DNA of 22,500 nucleotides from Symbiodinium natans (taxonomy: Eukaryota > Sar > Dinophyceae > Suessiales > Symbiodiniaceae). Shown here piece by piece: positions 15,101 through 22,500 of the stretch (its first letter is position 1; every line of letters begins with the position of its first letter). The position numbers and the translations under genes were made by a program. The DNA lies in NCBI GenBank assembly GCA_905221605.1, contig CAJNDS010001202.1:756467-778966 (forward strand), given 5' to 3'. The notes below the pieces were generated by a model, which did no database searches, had not been told where the DNA came from, and was given only the letters and a program-made list of their open reading frames with translations.

Positions 15101-15565
15101 TTCCGGATCCACTTCAGAAGGCGAGTTGCTCCCAGAGTCGCAGGGAGTTCTTGCGCGTGCGCTCCTCCCTTGGCGGTGCGCGGGAAAAAGGCCGACACAC
15201 GAGCGCGGGGGGGCGCGGAGGGGGGGGGGGGGCGCGGGAGGGAACTCAGAATGCTTGGTGTGGGGTGTTGGTTTTATTCTGTCTAGACATTATACCGGAC
15301 ATATCAATCAATAAACAAATAAGCAAATAAATGAGTAAGAACAATATATATATATATATAGACATATACATATATGGAGAGAGAGCATGTAGCGCCATCC
15401 TTCTTTTTGCGGGGTTTAGGGCTTAGGGGCTATCATGTGACCACGCGGGCTGCGAGCTCCAGCCTAAACCCTACCTTCAACCCGAACCCTGGCACTTCTT
15501 CTAGAGGCATGTTGCCTGGAAGGCTTTGGGCTTAGGACGTGCTGGACAGCTGGTAGAAGGGGGCG
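15101..15565. other. GC-rich island, AT microsatellite and spacer
   Basis: 15105-15215 is GC-rich and open on + (STSEGELLPESQGVLARA), possibly an exon remnant. 15217-15240 is a G-rich run. 15343-15362 is (AT)n. No complete gene is visible. Confidence 0.4.
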
Positions 15566-15697
15566 ATTTTTTTTTTTTTTTGAGGGGGGGGGGGGGGGGG
15601 GAGGGGGAGGGGGGGGGGGAGGGGGGGGGGGGGGAGGGGGGGGGAGGGGGGGGGGGAGGGGGGGGGAAGGGGGGGGGGAGGGGGGGGGGAGGGGGTT
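15566..15697 (+). repeat. T15 followed by about 115 bp of almost pure G
   Basis: A run of T (15567-15581) leads into G tracts of 4-18 nt separated by single A residues. The tract could form several G-quadruplexes. Homopolymers of this kind are also a frequent site of sequencing error. Confidence 0.9.
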
Positions 15698-15734
15698 CCT
15701 GGTTTTGAGTTCAGGGACGAGGGTTTGCAGTTGA

Positions 15735-15829
15735 GATGTTCCCCCGTGTACTAGCAGTCCTTAGTAACGATTATCATAACAGTGCTAGAATCCCTATTAC
15801 GGACTGCTAAAAGTATAAGGGCGAACATC
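15735..15829. mobile_element. Imperfect inverted-repeat element, MITE-like
   Basis: GATGTTCCCCCGTGTACTAG...AGCAGTCC on the left pairs with GGACTGCTAAAAGTATAAGG...GAACATC on the right. Arms of about 30 bp contain several mismatches and a 2-3 nt bulge. The loop has AACGATTATCATAACAG. No coding capacity. Confidence 0.55.
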
Positions 15830-15929
15830 CTAACTTTACGGTCACTGCTGGAAGTTCAGAAAGGGCCTTGGGGAAAGCCCAGCCCTTCTTGCTTCCTCCC
15901 CTGCAGTCCTCAGCCCGAAAACGCTCCAC

Positions 15930-16045
15930 CCTAAACCCCAAACCCTAAACCCTAAACCCCAAACCCCAAACCCCAAACCACAAACCCCAAACCCTAAACC
16001 CTAAACCCTAAGCCCTAAACCCTAAACCTAAACCCTAAGCCCTAA
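15930..16045 (-). repeat. CCCTAAA / CCCCAAA array
   Basis: About sixteen units, with a central block of CCCCAAA. It ends 38 bp before the exon-like segment at 16083. Confidence 0.9.
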
Positions 16046-16082
16046 ACCCCACAACACTAAGCCCGCAAAAAGCCCATGCCAG

Positions 16083-17204
16083 GAAGACTTCCAGTCCTGG
16101 TCGCTCAAGGATCTGCGCGAGCAGGCCGGAAAGCTGTTGTCCCAGACCCTATACACGCTTACTAAACCCTACACCCTAAACCCTGCACCCTAAACCCAGA
16201 TCCCTGTACCCATAACCCTATAACCCTATAACCTTATAACCCTATAACCCTATAACCCTATAACCCTATAACCCTATAACCATATAGCCCTATAACCCTA
16301 TAACCCTATAACCCTATAACCCTATAACCCTATAACCCTACAACCCTATAACCCTATAACCCTAGAACCCTATAACCCTATAACCCTATAACCCTATAGC
16401 CCTATAACCCTATAGCCCTATAACCCTATTACCCTATTAGCCTATTACCCTATTACCCTATTACCCTACACCCTAAACCCCCCATGTACTATAATATAAC
16501 TATACTAGGGGTGTTTAATATTAGGGGGGAGGGCGTGGTGAATATTTATAGTAATCAGAATTTGGGGCTTTTGGGCTCTAAACAGCTTAAGCCCGGCCCT
16601 AGACTTTAGTGATTTACGGTTTAGGGTCCAGCGAACCTGTAGAATGGTCATTGTAGCTACGGCTCAGAGTGCAACACTCAGAGCCTCGGATGGCATGTCA
16701 AGTTGCGCGTCCTCCCCCCCCCCCCTCGCCCCAGCTTTAAGACCTTGAACGCTCCTAAACGACTCTCGAAACTTCTGAACTTGTTTAGGGTTTAGGATTT
16801 AGGGTTTCGAGTTGAGGGTTTGGGGTCAAGAATGCCAGGGTTTCTCAGCCCACGACCCCCCACCCCCCCACCCCATAGGCCCTCCGTATGCAAACCCTCA
16901 CTCCCACACCTGAAGCCCAAAACCCCTAAGCATAAACCCCAACATGCTCAAGCCCCAGAACCCGAACCCCATGTACCTCCCCCCCCCCCCCAAAAAACAA
17001 AACAAAACGCCTAAACTGCAACCACACAATTAGAGGGTCTAGGGCCTGAGCCCGAAGAACTAACCCCTAAACACTCCAACCCTAAACCCTAAACGCTGAA
17101 CCCTAAACCCTAAACCCTAAACCCTAAACCCTGAAAAGGTGCGGCTCCTGGGCGTGAAGTGCGTGGCCTGCAGCGAGAAGGCCGACTTCATCGCTTCCCT
17201 CCAG
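16083..17204 (+). CDS. Two exons of a SAP/ARMET-C-like gene (partial)
   Basis: Exon A 16083-16124 (EDFQSWSLKDLREQ) and exon B 17139-17204 (VRLLGVKCVACSEKADFIA...) are both GC-rich, phase 0 and bounded by CAG|G and AAG|G. Spliced, they read W-S-x-K-x-L-R-E-Q-V-R-L-L-G-V-K-C-x-x-C-x-E-K-A-D-F. This is the helix-turn-helix pattern of SAP-like/ARMET C-terminal domains, often repeated in dinoflagellate proteins. The proposed 1014-nt intron would have a GC donor (GCCG) and carries the CCCTATAA array. Exon boundaries at 16083 and 17204 and the rest of the gene are not determined. The alternative is two unrelated fragments. The family assignment is from memory of the pattern. Confidence 0.4.
16160..16476 (-). 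repeat. CCCTATAA 8-bp variant array, ending as CCCTATTA
   Basis: About 30 units of CCCTATAA (16205-16430) with CCCTATAG, CCCTACAA and CCCTAGAA variants, then CCCTATTA units to 16468. This is a homogenised array of a telomere variant with one extra base. 16477-16780 is unique, with a C run at 16714-16724; no gene. Confidence 0.9.
17055..17133 (-). repeat. CCCTAAA array ahead of exon B
   Basis: Degenerate, then clean units to 17131, ending CCCTGAAAAG immediately before the exon-like segment. 16780-17054 has a short TTTAGGG trace and C-rich unique DNA with no gene. Confidence 0.85.
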
Positions 17205-17216
17205 GCGGGTCTTGGG

Positions 17217-17293
17217 GGGTTTAGGGTTTAGGGTTTAGGGTTTGGGGTTTGGGGTTTAGGGCTTTTAGGGTTATAGGGTTTAGGGTTTAGGGT
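17217..17293 (+). repeat. TTTAGGG array after exon B
   Basis: Begins 13 nt after the exon-like segment and runs in the opposite orientation to the array before it, so that exon B sits between CCCTAAA and TTTAGGG. 17294-17780 is unique and G-rich, with TTTAGGG traces at 17518-17534; no gene seen. Confidence 0.85.
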
Positions 17294-17780
17294 ACATGCC
17301 AGGTTTTAGTTAGAGACTGTGCTTCTGTGAGAGAGATTTTGAGTGGGGTGCCCCTTGAAAAGCCCAAAAAGCGGGGAGATCCAGTTTCGAGTCCAGGATT
17401 TGCGTGCCTCTCTCTCAGTCTCAGCACCAGCGCATGCCGGAAAGTAGGCGCTTGCCGATGTTTTAGTACTTAAGCACAAAGAGGACACCCGTCAAGGCCG
17501 CTCCCCGTTTGGGGTTTTTAGGGTTTAGGGTTTGAGGTTTTCGGGCAGTTGTTTTTTTTTGGTTTTTGGCGGGGGGAGGGGGCGGGGGAGGTTGGGCTCC
17601 GAGCCTTCGGGTTTTGGAACGGTTTGGGGTCTGGGGTTGGGGGTTTTGGAACTCTTAGGTTAGTTTTAGGGGGGAGATGGGGAGCAGGGTTTAGGGCCGT
17701 TTAGGGGTTAGGCGTTTAGGATGAGGGACTTTTCGGCGGGGTTGATCGAGGTTGGGACCCTCAACTATAAGGACCCTCAA

Positions 17781-17962
17781 CTCCAAACCCTCAACTCCAA
17801 ACCCTAAGCCCTAAACCCTAAACCCTAAACCCTAAACTCCTGAATCCCTTAACCCCTGAATCCCTTAACCCCTGAACCCCTTAACCCCTTAACCCCTTAA
17901 CCCCTTAACCCCTTAACCCCTTAACCCCTTAACCCCTTAACCCCTTAACCCCTTAACCCCTA
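17781..17962 (-). repeat. CCCTAAA then CCCCTTAA 8-bp variant array
   Basis: A few CCCTAAA units (17803-17837) pass through CCCCTGAATCCCTTAA into about twelve perfect CCCCTTAA units ending at 17958. A second homogenised 8-bp variant. Confidence 0.9.
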
Positions 17963-18497
17963 CTCCCATAACCCACCTTCCTATCCCTACTTAATTGCTA
18001 AGCCAAAAAGGGCTTCCAAGTATAGAACCCCAAACACCCTAAACCCTAAACCCTAAACCCTAAACCGCTTCTGAACACCCTACCTTGAACCCTGGGGAAG
18101 GCCCTGGGCCTAGGGGGCGAGTTTAGGGTTTAGGGGGGATGCTAAGTAGGCTGACTTAGTGAAAAGAGCTTCTCCCCAACCCAAAACCCCCAAGCTTCTG
18201 TAAGGCGTAGAAAGGCCTCTGCAAGGCCATTCAGGGGAGGAACGCTGCGGAATTTCTTGTTTACAGGTAACCAGCCAGCTGGGGGGGGGGGGGGTGCAGG
18301 TAGAGAAGTTGAAGTGCAGAAGGGTTTGGATTGAGGGTTTAGGGTCTCGGGTTTCGGGTTTAGGGTTTAATTCGGGTCTAGGGTTTAGGCTGGTGCTGAG
18401 CTTTTTGTCCAGGGTGCTTCCAGGCTTCTCGGGTTCGGGCGCTTAGGCTTAAGGTTTTTTTTTTTTTTTTCAAGGGCTGGGGAACCCTAAAGCCTGA
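17963..18497. other. Spacer with small telomeric traces and homopolymers
   Basis: CCCTAAA units at 18037-18065, TTTAGGG at 18121-18135, a G run at 18281-18293, TTTAGGG/TTTCGGG at 18336-18390 and a T run at 18455-18470. No gene seen. Confidence 0.5.
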
Positions 18498-18826
18498 ACT
18501 CTAAACCCTAAACCCTAAACCCTAAACCCTAAACCCTAAACCCTGAACCCTAAACCCTAAACCCTAAACCCTAAACCCTAAACCCTAAATCGGCAAGGCA
18601 AGCTTTTGATGTGGGCCTTCCCATCGAGCTCGAATTCAGCCGAGAGCAGCGGTGCTGAGGCGCGGGTGTCCGCAAGCCCTGAGCCCTGAACCTCAAGCCT
18701 ACAGCCTCTACTGGGTTTAGGGCTTAGGGCTTAGGGTTTAGGGTTTAGGGTTTAGGGTTTAGGGTTTAGGGTTTAGAATTTAGGGTTTAGGGTTCAGGGT
18801 TTAGGGTTTAGGGTTTAGGGTTTTGG
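18498..18826. repeat. CCCTAAA array, GC-rich island, TTTAGGG array
   Basis: CCCTAAA units run 18498-18589. The island 18591-18685 is GC-rich and open in two + frames (DVGLPIELEFSREQRC; or KLLMWAFPSSS after AAG|GCAA), so it may be an exon remnant. TTTAGGG units run 18714-18826. The orientations diverge from the island. Confidence 0.7.
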
Positions 18827-18945
18827 GTGTATAGGGGCACCCTTACCAGTGCGGAGGTCGCTCAAACAAGCACGGTCCCTTTGGGGGGGGGGGGTTTGCA
18901 ATGATAGTGTAAGCCTTAGGGCGGCCTGCAAAAACAGGGTGATTT

Positions 18946-18978
18946 AGGATGCCCAGGAAGACTTTTCCTGGGCATCTT
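18946..18978. other. 12-bp perfect hairpin
   Basis: GATGCCCAGGAA (18948-18959) pairs with TTCCTGGGCATC (18965-18976) around a 5-nt loop. It sits within a unique region (18827-19437) that holds no recognisable gene. Function unknown. Confidence 0.6.
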
Positions 18979-19106
18979 GAACCTTGAATCTTGGATCCGG
19001 GCCCAATGTTGAAGTTCAGTACGGAAATATTGGGACTCCCATGACAGGGACGCAAACGGGAAAATCAAGCCCAAAAACGGTGGATCAATGGGGGGGTGAT
19101 TTTTTA

Positions 19107-19165
19107 GGGATCCTGATTATGGTTTAAGGTCTGCTACTTAATTACGGGGTATTGGGCTCCTTGGG
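19107..19165 (+). repeat. Dispersed repeat, copy 1
   Basis: GGGATCCTGAT...CTACTTAATT..GGGGTATTGGGCTCCTTGGG is shared with 21941-22001, with several substitutions and small indels. Confidence 0.65.
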
Positions 19166-19437
19166 TTGCCATTTTCATGCTTTGCATATCTACTAATTGC
19201 TCGAGAACCCCGAAAAAGAAAAAATATTCTTCCTCATTAAGGGTAATATAGGGTTATTTTTTCTTTTGGGGTACTTAAGCAAAGAGCAGGTATAGACACC
19301 AGATATAGAAACCCCTTTGTTCCCAAGGACTTCTTCGGGCCTCCCTCGTAGGCTCCCAATGAGGTTCTCTACGGTTTCCCAAGAGTTTCTTTGAGCTGAG
19401 GGTTTAGGGTTTAGGGTTCCCCCAATGTACCCCCCCG

Positions 19438-19951
19438 AAACCCTAAACCGTAAACCCTAAACCGTCGTAAACCCTAAACCCTAAACCCTAAACCCTAAAC
19501 CCTAAACCCCAAACCCCAAACCCCAAACCCTAAGCTTCAGTCAGGATTCCAAGAGGCTAAAGAACCCTAAACGCAAAACCCGAAACCGAAGAGTCCCGCA
19601 ACAATCTTCCGTTGCCGGCGGCCAAGGTTGTCAGTGTCGATTCCGTCGGCATCGGTTCCAGCGGTTATTGGCAAAGGCCACTGAACCCTAAACCCTAAAC
19701 CCTAAACCCTAAACCCTAAACCCTAAACCCTATACCCTAAACCCTGAACCCTAAACCCTAAACCCTAAACCCTAAACCCTGTATGCTAGTTCATCTCGAG
19801 GTTGTGGGTGAGTTTCGTTTCGAGCGTAGCCTGAGAGGCTATTCCGAGTCAGCTCTTTCGTGAGTTCATCAGGGTTTAGGGTTTAGGGTTTAGGGTTTAG
19901 GGTTTAGGGTTTAGGGTTTAGGGTTTAGGGTTTACGGTTTAGGGTTTAGGG
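19438..19951. repeat. Telomeric arrays with two exon-like islands between
   Basis: CCCTAAA/CCCCAAA units at 19438-19533; island 19595-19680; CCCTAAA at 19682-19780; island 19789-19863; TTTAGGG at 19870-19951. The first island is GC-rich and open in more than one frame, so its strand is undecided. Its + frame 3 gives AAKVVSVDSVGIGSSGYW. Confidence 0.75.
19789..19863 (+). pseudogene. Exon-like fragment, protein unknown
   Basis: After CTAG at 19785-19788, the + frame reads VHLEVVGEFRFERSLRGY...SALS to a TGA at 19861-19863. Its composition is like real coding sequence. The 8-mer AGTTCATC occurs at both ends (19788 and 19863). Family not recognised; it may be chance. Confidence 0.25.
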
Positions 19952-21569
19952 AAAAAGGGCTTGTGGTTTCTAGGTGAGTTTGGGCTTCAGTGGCTCGAAG
20001 AAATCTAGAGCAGCTTCCAAAGCAAGCGGTCCTCACAACCCTCTTCTCTAAACCCTGCATGCACGTTCCACCTACGTAGCTCTAAACCCTACACCCTAAA
20101 CCTTAAACCCTCAACCTGAAAACCCGAACCTTGTGTGCACCTCGCCTCCGTCTGCTCTAAAAGACGCACCTTCGCCTCTGGGTTCTCCTACTTCTTCACC
20201 GGGAAAGAACCCTAAAACCTAAACCATAAGCCCTAAATCCTAAACCCTAATAAACACCAATTGCCGCCGGGTCCTGGTAAACCCTAAAGTCCCTAATCCC
20301 TCTATAGAGCCTCTAGGGTTTCTGGTTTAGGGTCTAGGGCTATTGGTCCCAAGCCCCCCTAAACCCTAAACCCTAAACCCTAAACCCTAAACCCTAAATC
20401 CTAAAGCCCAAAGCCCAGGGTCTAGAGTTGTCTTAATTAACCCAGCCCTGAAGCGCCATCCCTCAACGGTTTAGGGTTTCAGGGTTTAGGGCTTTAGGGT
20501 TTAGGGTTTAGGGTTACTAGGATAGGGCCTCAACCCTGAAGACAAAACCCTGGGGCCTTTTAACACACAAACCACCACACCCTAAAAGCTCTGCGCAGGA
20601 TTGGCGACCCACTTCCGCCAAAGAGCTCCAAATCCTCATCCACGAATCCTCCTCCGCTCCTCACCGAAAAAGCCCGCTTGGGGTTTAGGCTTTAGGCCCG
20701 AGCGCCCTTAATCCTACAGCTGAGCTGTCAGATATCTTTCACTGTTTTCCTTTTCACAGGAATGTATTCGTAGGTTGTTTTCAAAAAGCTCAGTTCAGAA
20801 TTAGCCCTGAGCCCCTCAAAATCAGCCCAAACGTAGAAGCCTTACCTGAATTTAGAATCGGGGGCTTACGCGTTGGGGTGTTGATGATCTGAACGGAGGG
20901 TCCTTGTTTCTCACAGTGTAGGGTGCAGCACTTTACCGAGGCGCACATGGTACCTCTTATCCCATGTCTTCTCACTTCCCTCCTTTGCCTCTAGCTTTCG
21001 CAGACATCTTCGGCTTAGGAAAGGGTTTCAAAGGCCTAGAAGTACACCCTAGCAACTCCAGACCCCCGAATCCCCCAATCCCCCAAACCGTGAAAGCCTG
21101 TAAACCGTAAACCCTTCTAAACCCCCCCAAAACCCCCAAGCCCTGAAAGCCTGTGAAGCTTAAACCCCTTTCAAAACCCCAAACCCCAAACCCGAAGCCC
21201 AGAGTGTCGGAGGAGGATCATGCAGTAGCAGGAGGGGGGCGTGGGCAAGAATCATCGGGTGCTGAGAAGCCTTAAAGGAGTTAGAGGGTTTAGAGGGCAG
21301 GGTTTCAAAGTTTCAAAGTTTCGGATTTCGAGGGTTTGGGGTTTGGGGCCGAGGGTTTCGGGCCTCTGTAAACCTTCAACCCTAAACCCTAAACCCTCAG
21401 CCCTCAACTAAACCCTACATACACCCTGAACCCCTAAACCCGAAACCCTTTAAGCTTGGGAACATGTTCTCTCTGTCAGCCTGCCTGCCTGTCCGTGTCG
21501 CTGTCTCGGACTCCTTCCACACTCTGGAACGCTGAAGCCACAAAATCGCGAAACCTCAAGCTCCGCCGT
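19952..21569. other. Mostly unique DNA with small telomeric blocks
   Basis: Degenerate CCCTAAA words at 20046-20250, a CCCTAAA block at 20348-20404, TTTAGGG at 20469-20515 and CCCTAAA traces at 21375-21415. The open frame on minus at 20790-20975 shows no recognisable domain. No gene is called in this stretch. Confidence 0.5.
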
Positions 21570-21722
21570 TTAGAGTACTTTAGGGTATTGGGGCCTAGGG
21601 CATTAGGGCATTAGGGTATTCGGGTATTAGGATTTCAGGGTACTGGGTATTAGGTTATTAAGGGTATTAGGGTTTTAGGGTTCGGGTATGAGGGTATTGG
21701 GGTACTAGGGTATTAGGGTTGT
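21570..21722 (+). repeat. TATTAGGG-type 8-bp variant array, degenerate
   Basis: TTTAGGGTATTGGGG leads into GGGTATTAGGG, GGGCATTAGGG and GGGTACTAGGG units. Its complement, CCCTAATA, is close to the CCCTATTA units at 16430-16468. Confidence 0.75.
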
Positions 21723-21854
21723 GTTTGGGGTTGTGTTTGGGGTTGAGGGATGTCGGGATTTTCGGGAACAAGCCGCCTTCCGCTCGACCCTCATCTTGCC
21801 GCCCCCCGCATGGGCAGTGCATCACGTCTAAGGGCAGCGACATGGTCCTTTGGT

Positions 21855-21892
21855 CTAGGGTTTAGGGTTTAGGGTTTAGGGTTTAGGGTTTC
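21855..21892 (+). repeat. Short TTTAGGG block
   Basis: Five canonical units directly before the inverted-repeat element at 21898. Confidence 0.9.
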
Positions 21893-21897
21893 CAGAG

Positions 21898-21998
21898 AGC
21901 CCAATACCCCATAATGAAGGAACATGCCTGAAATTTTCAAGGGATCCTGAATCTGATTTACAAGGTACATTACTTATTTGAGGGGTATTGGGTTCTTT
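21898..21998. mobile_element. Inverted-repeat element, MITE-like
   Basis: GAGCCCAATACCCC at the left end is inverted at the right end as GGGGTATTGGGTTC, one mismatch in 14, with weaker pairing further in (CATAATGAAGG / ATTACTTATTTGA). It contains copy 2 of the dispersed repeat seen at 19107-19165, where the left arm has decayed. Non-coding. Confidence 0.5.
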
Positions 21999-22230
21999 GG
22001 GCTCGGTATGGTCCCTTACCTACTTCAAAGGGTTCTTGAAGTAATTCGCCCTGAATGGGCTTTCGTATATGAGGGGTATATTGCATTTCAGGGCCCATAG
22101 GAAGGGACATGTACATTCTACCCTTAGACGCATATCTTCCCGGCTTGCCGCGGCAACCCCTCCCAAGCGAGCGGGATGCCACAAAGGCAGGAAGGCTTCC
22201 ACTATCTTAGGGCTCATCTCAGGACCGACC

Positions 22231-22275
22231 TTTAGGGTTTAGGGTTTAGGGTTTAGGGTTTAGGGTTTAGGGTTG
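22231..22275 (+). repeat. Short TTTAGGG block
   Basis: Six canonical units and a degenerate tail. 21999-22230 is unique; the short minus-strand frames there have no recognisable domain. Confidence 0.9.
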
Positions 22276-22324
22276 AGGGTTCTGTACTACAAGATTTAGG
22301 ATACTGAGGGCTTGGGGTATCTAA

Positions 22325-22462
22325 GAAGCTAGGGCTACCATTTTGGGGAACAACGGCGACAGTCTTCCCGACGAAGAAGTTTCAGAGCCCGGTGAAGCCT
22401 GCTGTGACAGGGATATGGTGATGTGGGCAGCCGATGATACGTCTCTACACCCCAAAGCTTAA
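22325..22462 (+). pseudogene. Exon-like fragment with stop, protein unknown
   Basis: One + frame is open from 22325 to TAA at 22460-22462 and reads ATILGNNGDSLPDEEVSEPG then CCDRDMVMWAADDTSLHPKA. The acidic, non-repetitive composition looks coding. Possible acceptors are AAG at 22326-22328 or CTAG at 22329-22332. Family not recognised; the 5' part is not identified. Confidence 0.35.
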
Positions 22463-22500
22463 AGCCTTATATACACACGAAAATAACCTTGAACCCTAAA

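Noticed and set aside
22331-22350. Possible relic of the dinoflagellate spliced leader (GCTACCATTTTGGGG)
   Set aside because: It resembles the known leader only over about ten bases (CCATTTTGG) and differs on both sides; chance is likely, and it lies within an open frame.

Overview
The window looks like a gene-poor, subtelomere-like stretch of a dinoflagellate nuclear genome, most likely from a Symbiodiniaceae relative. Four observations support this. (1) Plant/dinoflagellate-type TTTAGGG repeats occur in dozens of blocks in both orientations. (2) Two genes encode a ubiquitin-like N-terminus followed by 41-residue RCC1-like repeats (AFAAILGDGSVVTWG...), a type I remember as very abundant in Symbiodinium. 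(3) Introns use GT, GC or GA donors and always end AG|G, the known dinoflagellate pattern. (4) A bacterial-type acetyltransferase is broken by such introns. A plant is less likely. The assignment rests on pattern and memory, not on a search.

Layout: 1-1288 telomere-like blocks and one exon-like island. 1289-2745 RCC1-like gene 1 (2 exons, 443 aa). 2746-4838 telomere-variant arrays, a head-to-head telomeric junction and AT-rich DNA. 4839-6120 an apparently intact 5-exon GNAT acetyltransferase gene (184 aa), with an RCC1-repeat relic behind it (6211-6352). 6353-8262 long CCCTAAA arrays. 8263-10035 RCC1-like gene 2 (4 exons, 480 aa). 10036-12170 telomere-like arrays and two hairpin (MITE-like) elements. 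12166-14610 a CTGGTCC minisatellite, then about 1.9 kb of AT-rich low-complexity DNA lying between inverted 60-bp repeats. 14611-22500 telomere-like and variant arrays (CCCTATAA, CCCCTTAA, TATTAGGG) separated by short unique islands. Several islands read like single exons, including two that join in frame into a SAP/ARMET-C-like motif.

The main result is the intron system. All eight introns of the three complete genes can be placed exactly, because the spliced reading frames are continuous and, for the RCC1-like genes, neighbouring repeats give the intron-free sequence. Each intron is an inserted element. A 4-bp target duplication beginning with G flanks it; the element starts CT and ends AG with (im)perfect terminal inverted repeats. 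The left duplication supplies the 5' splice site, the element supplies the 3' AG, and the right duplication supplies the exonic G after it. One family (CTTTGTCAT...GAACTAG) is present in both the GNAT gene and RCC1-like gene 2; a second (CTTACTT...AAGTAAG) also occurs in both. These fit introner elements, i.e. DNA transposons that make introns. One GNAT intron carries inverted telomeric arrays, and the GNAT stop codon overlaps the start of a TTTAGGG array. Telomere-like DNA here therefore sits inside and directly against genes.

No rRNA, tRNA, CRISPR array or autonomous transposase gene was seen. No operon logic applies; each gene stands alone and all three lie on the + strand.
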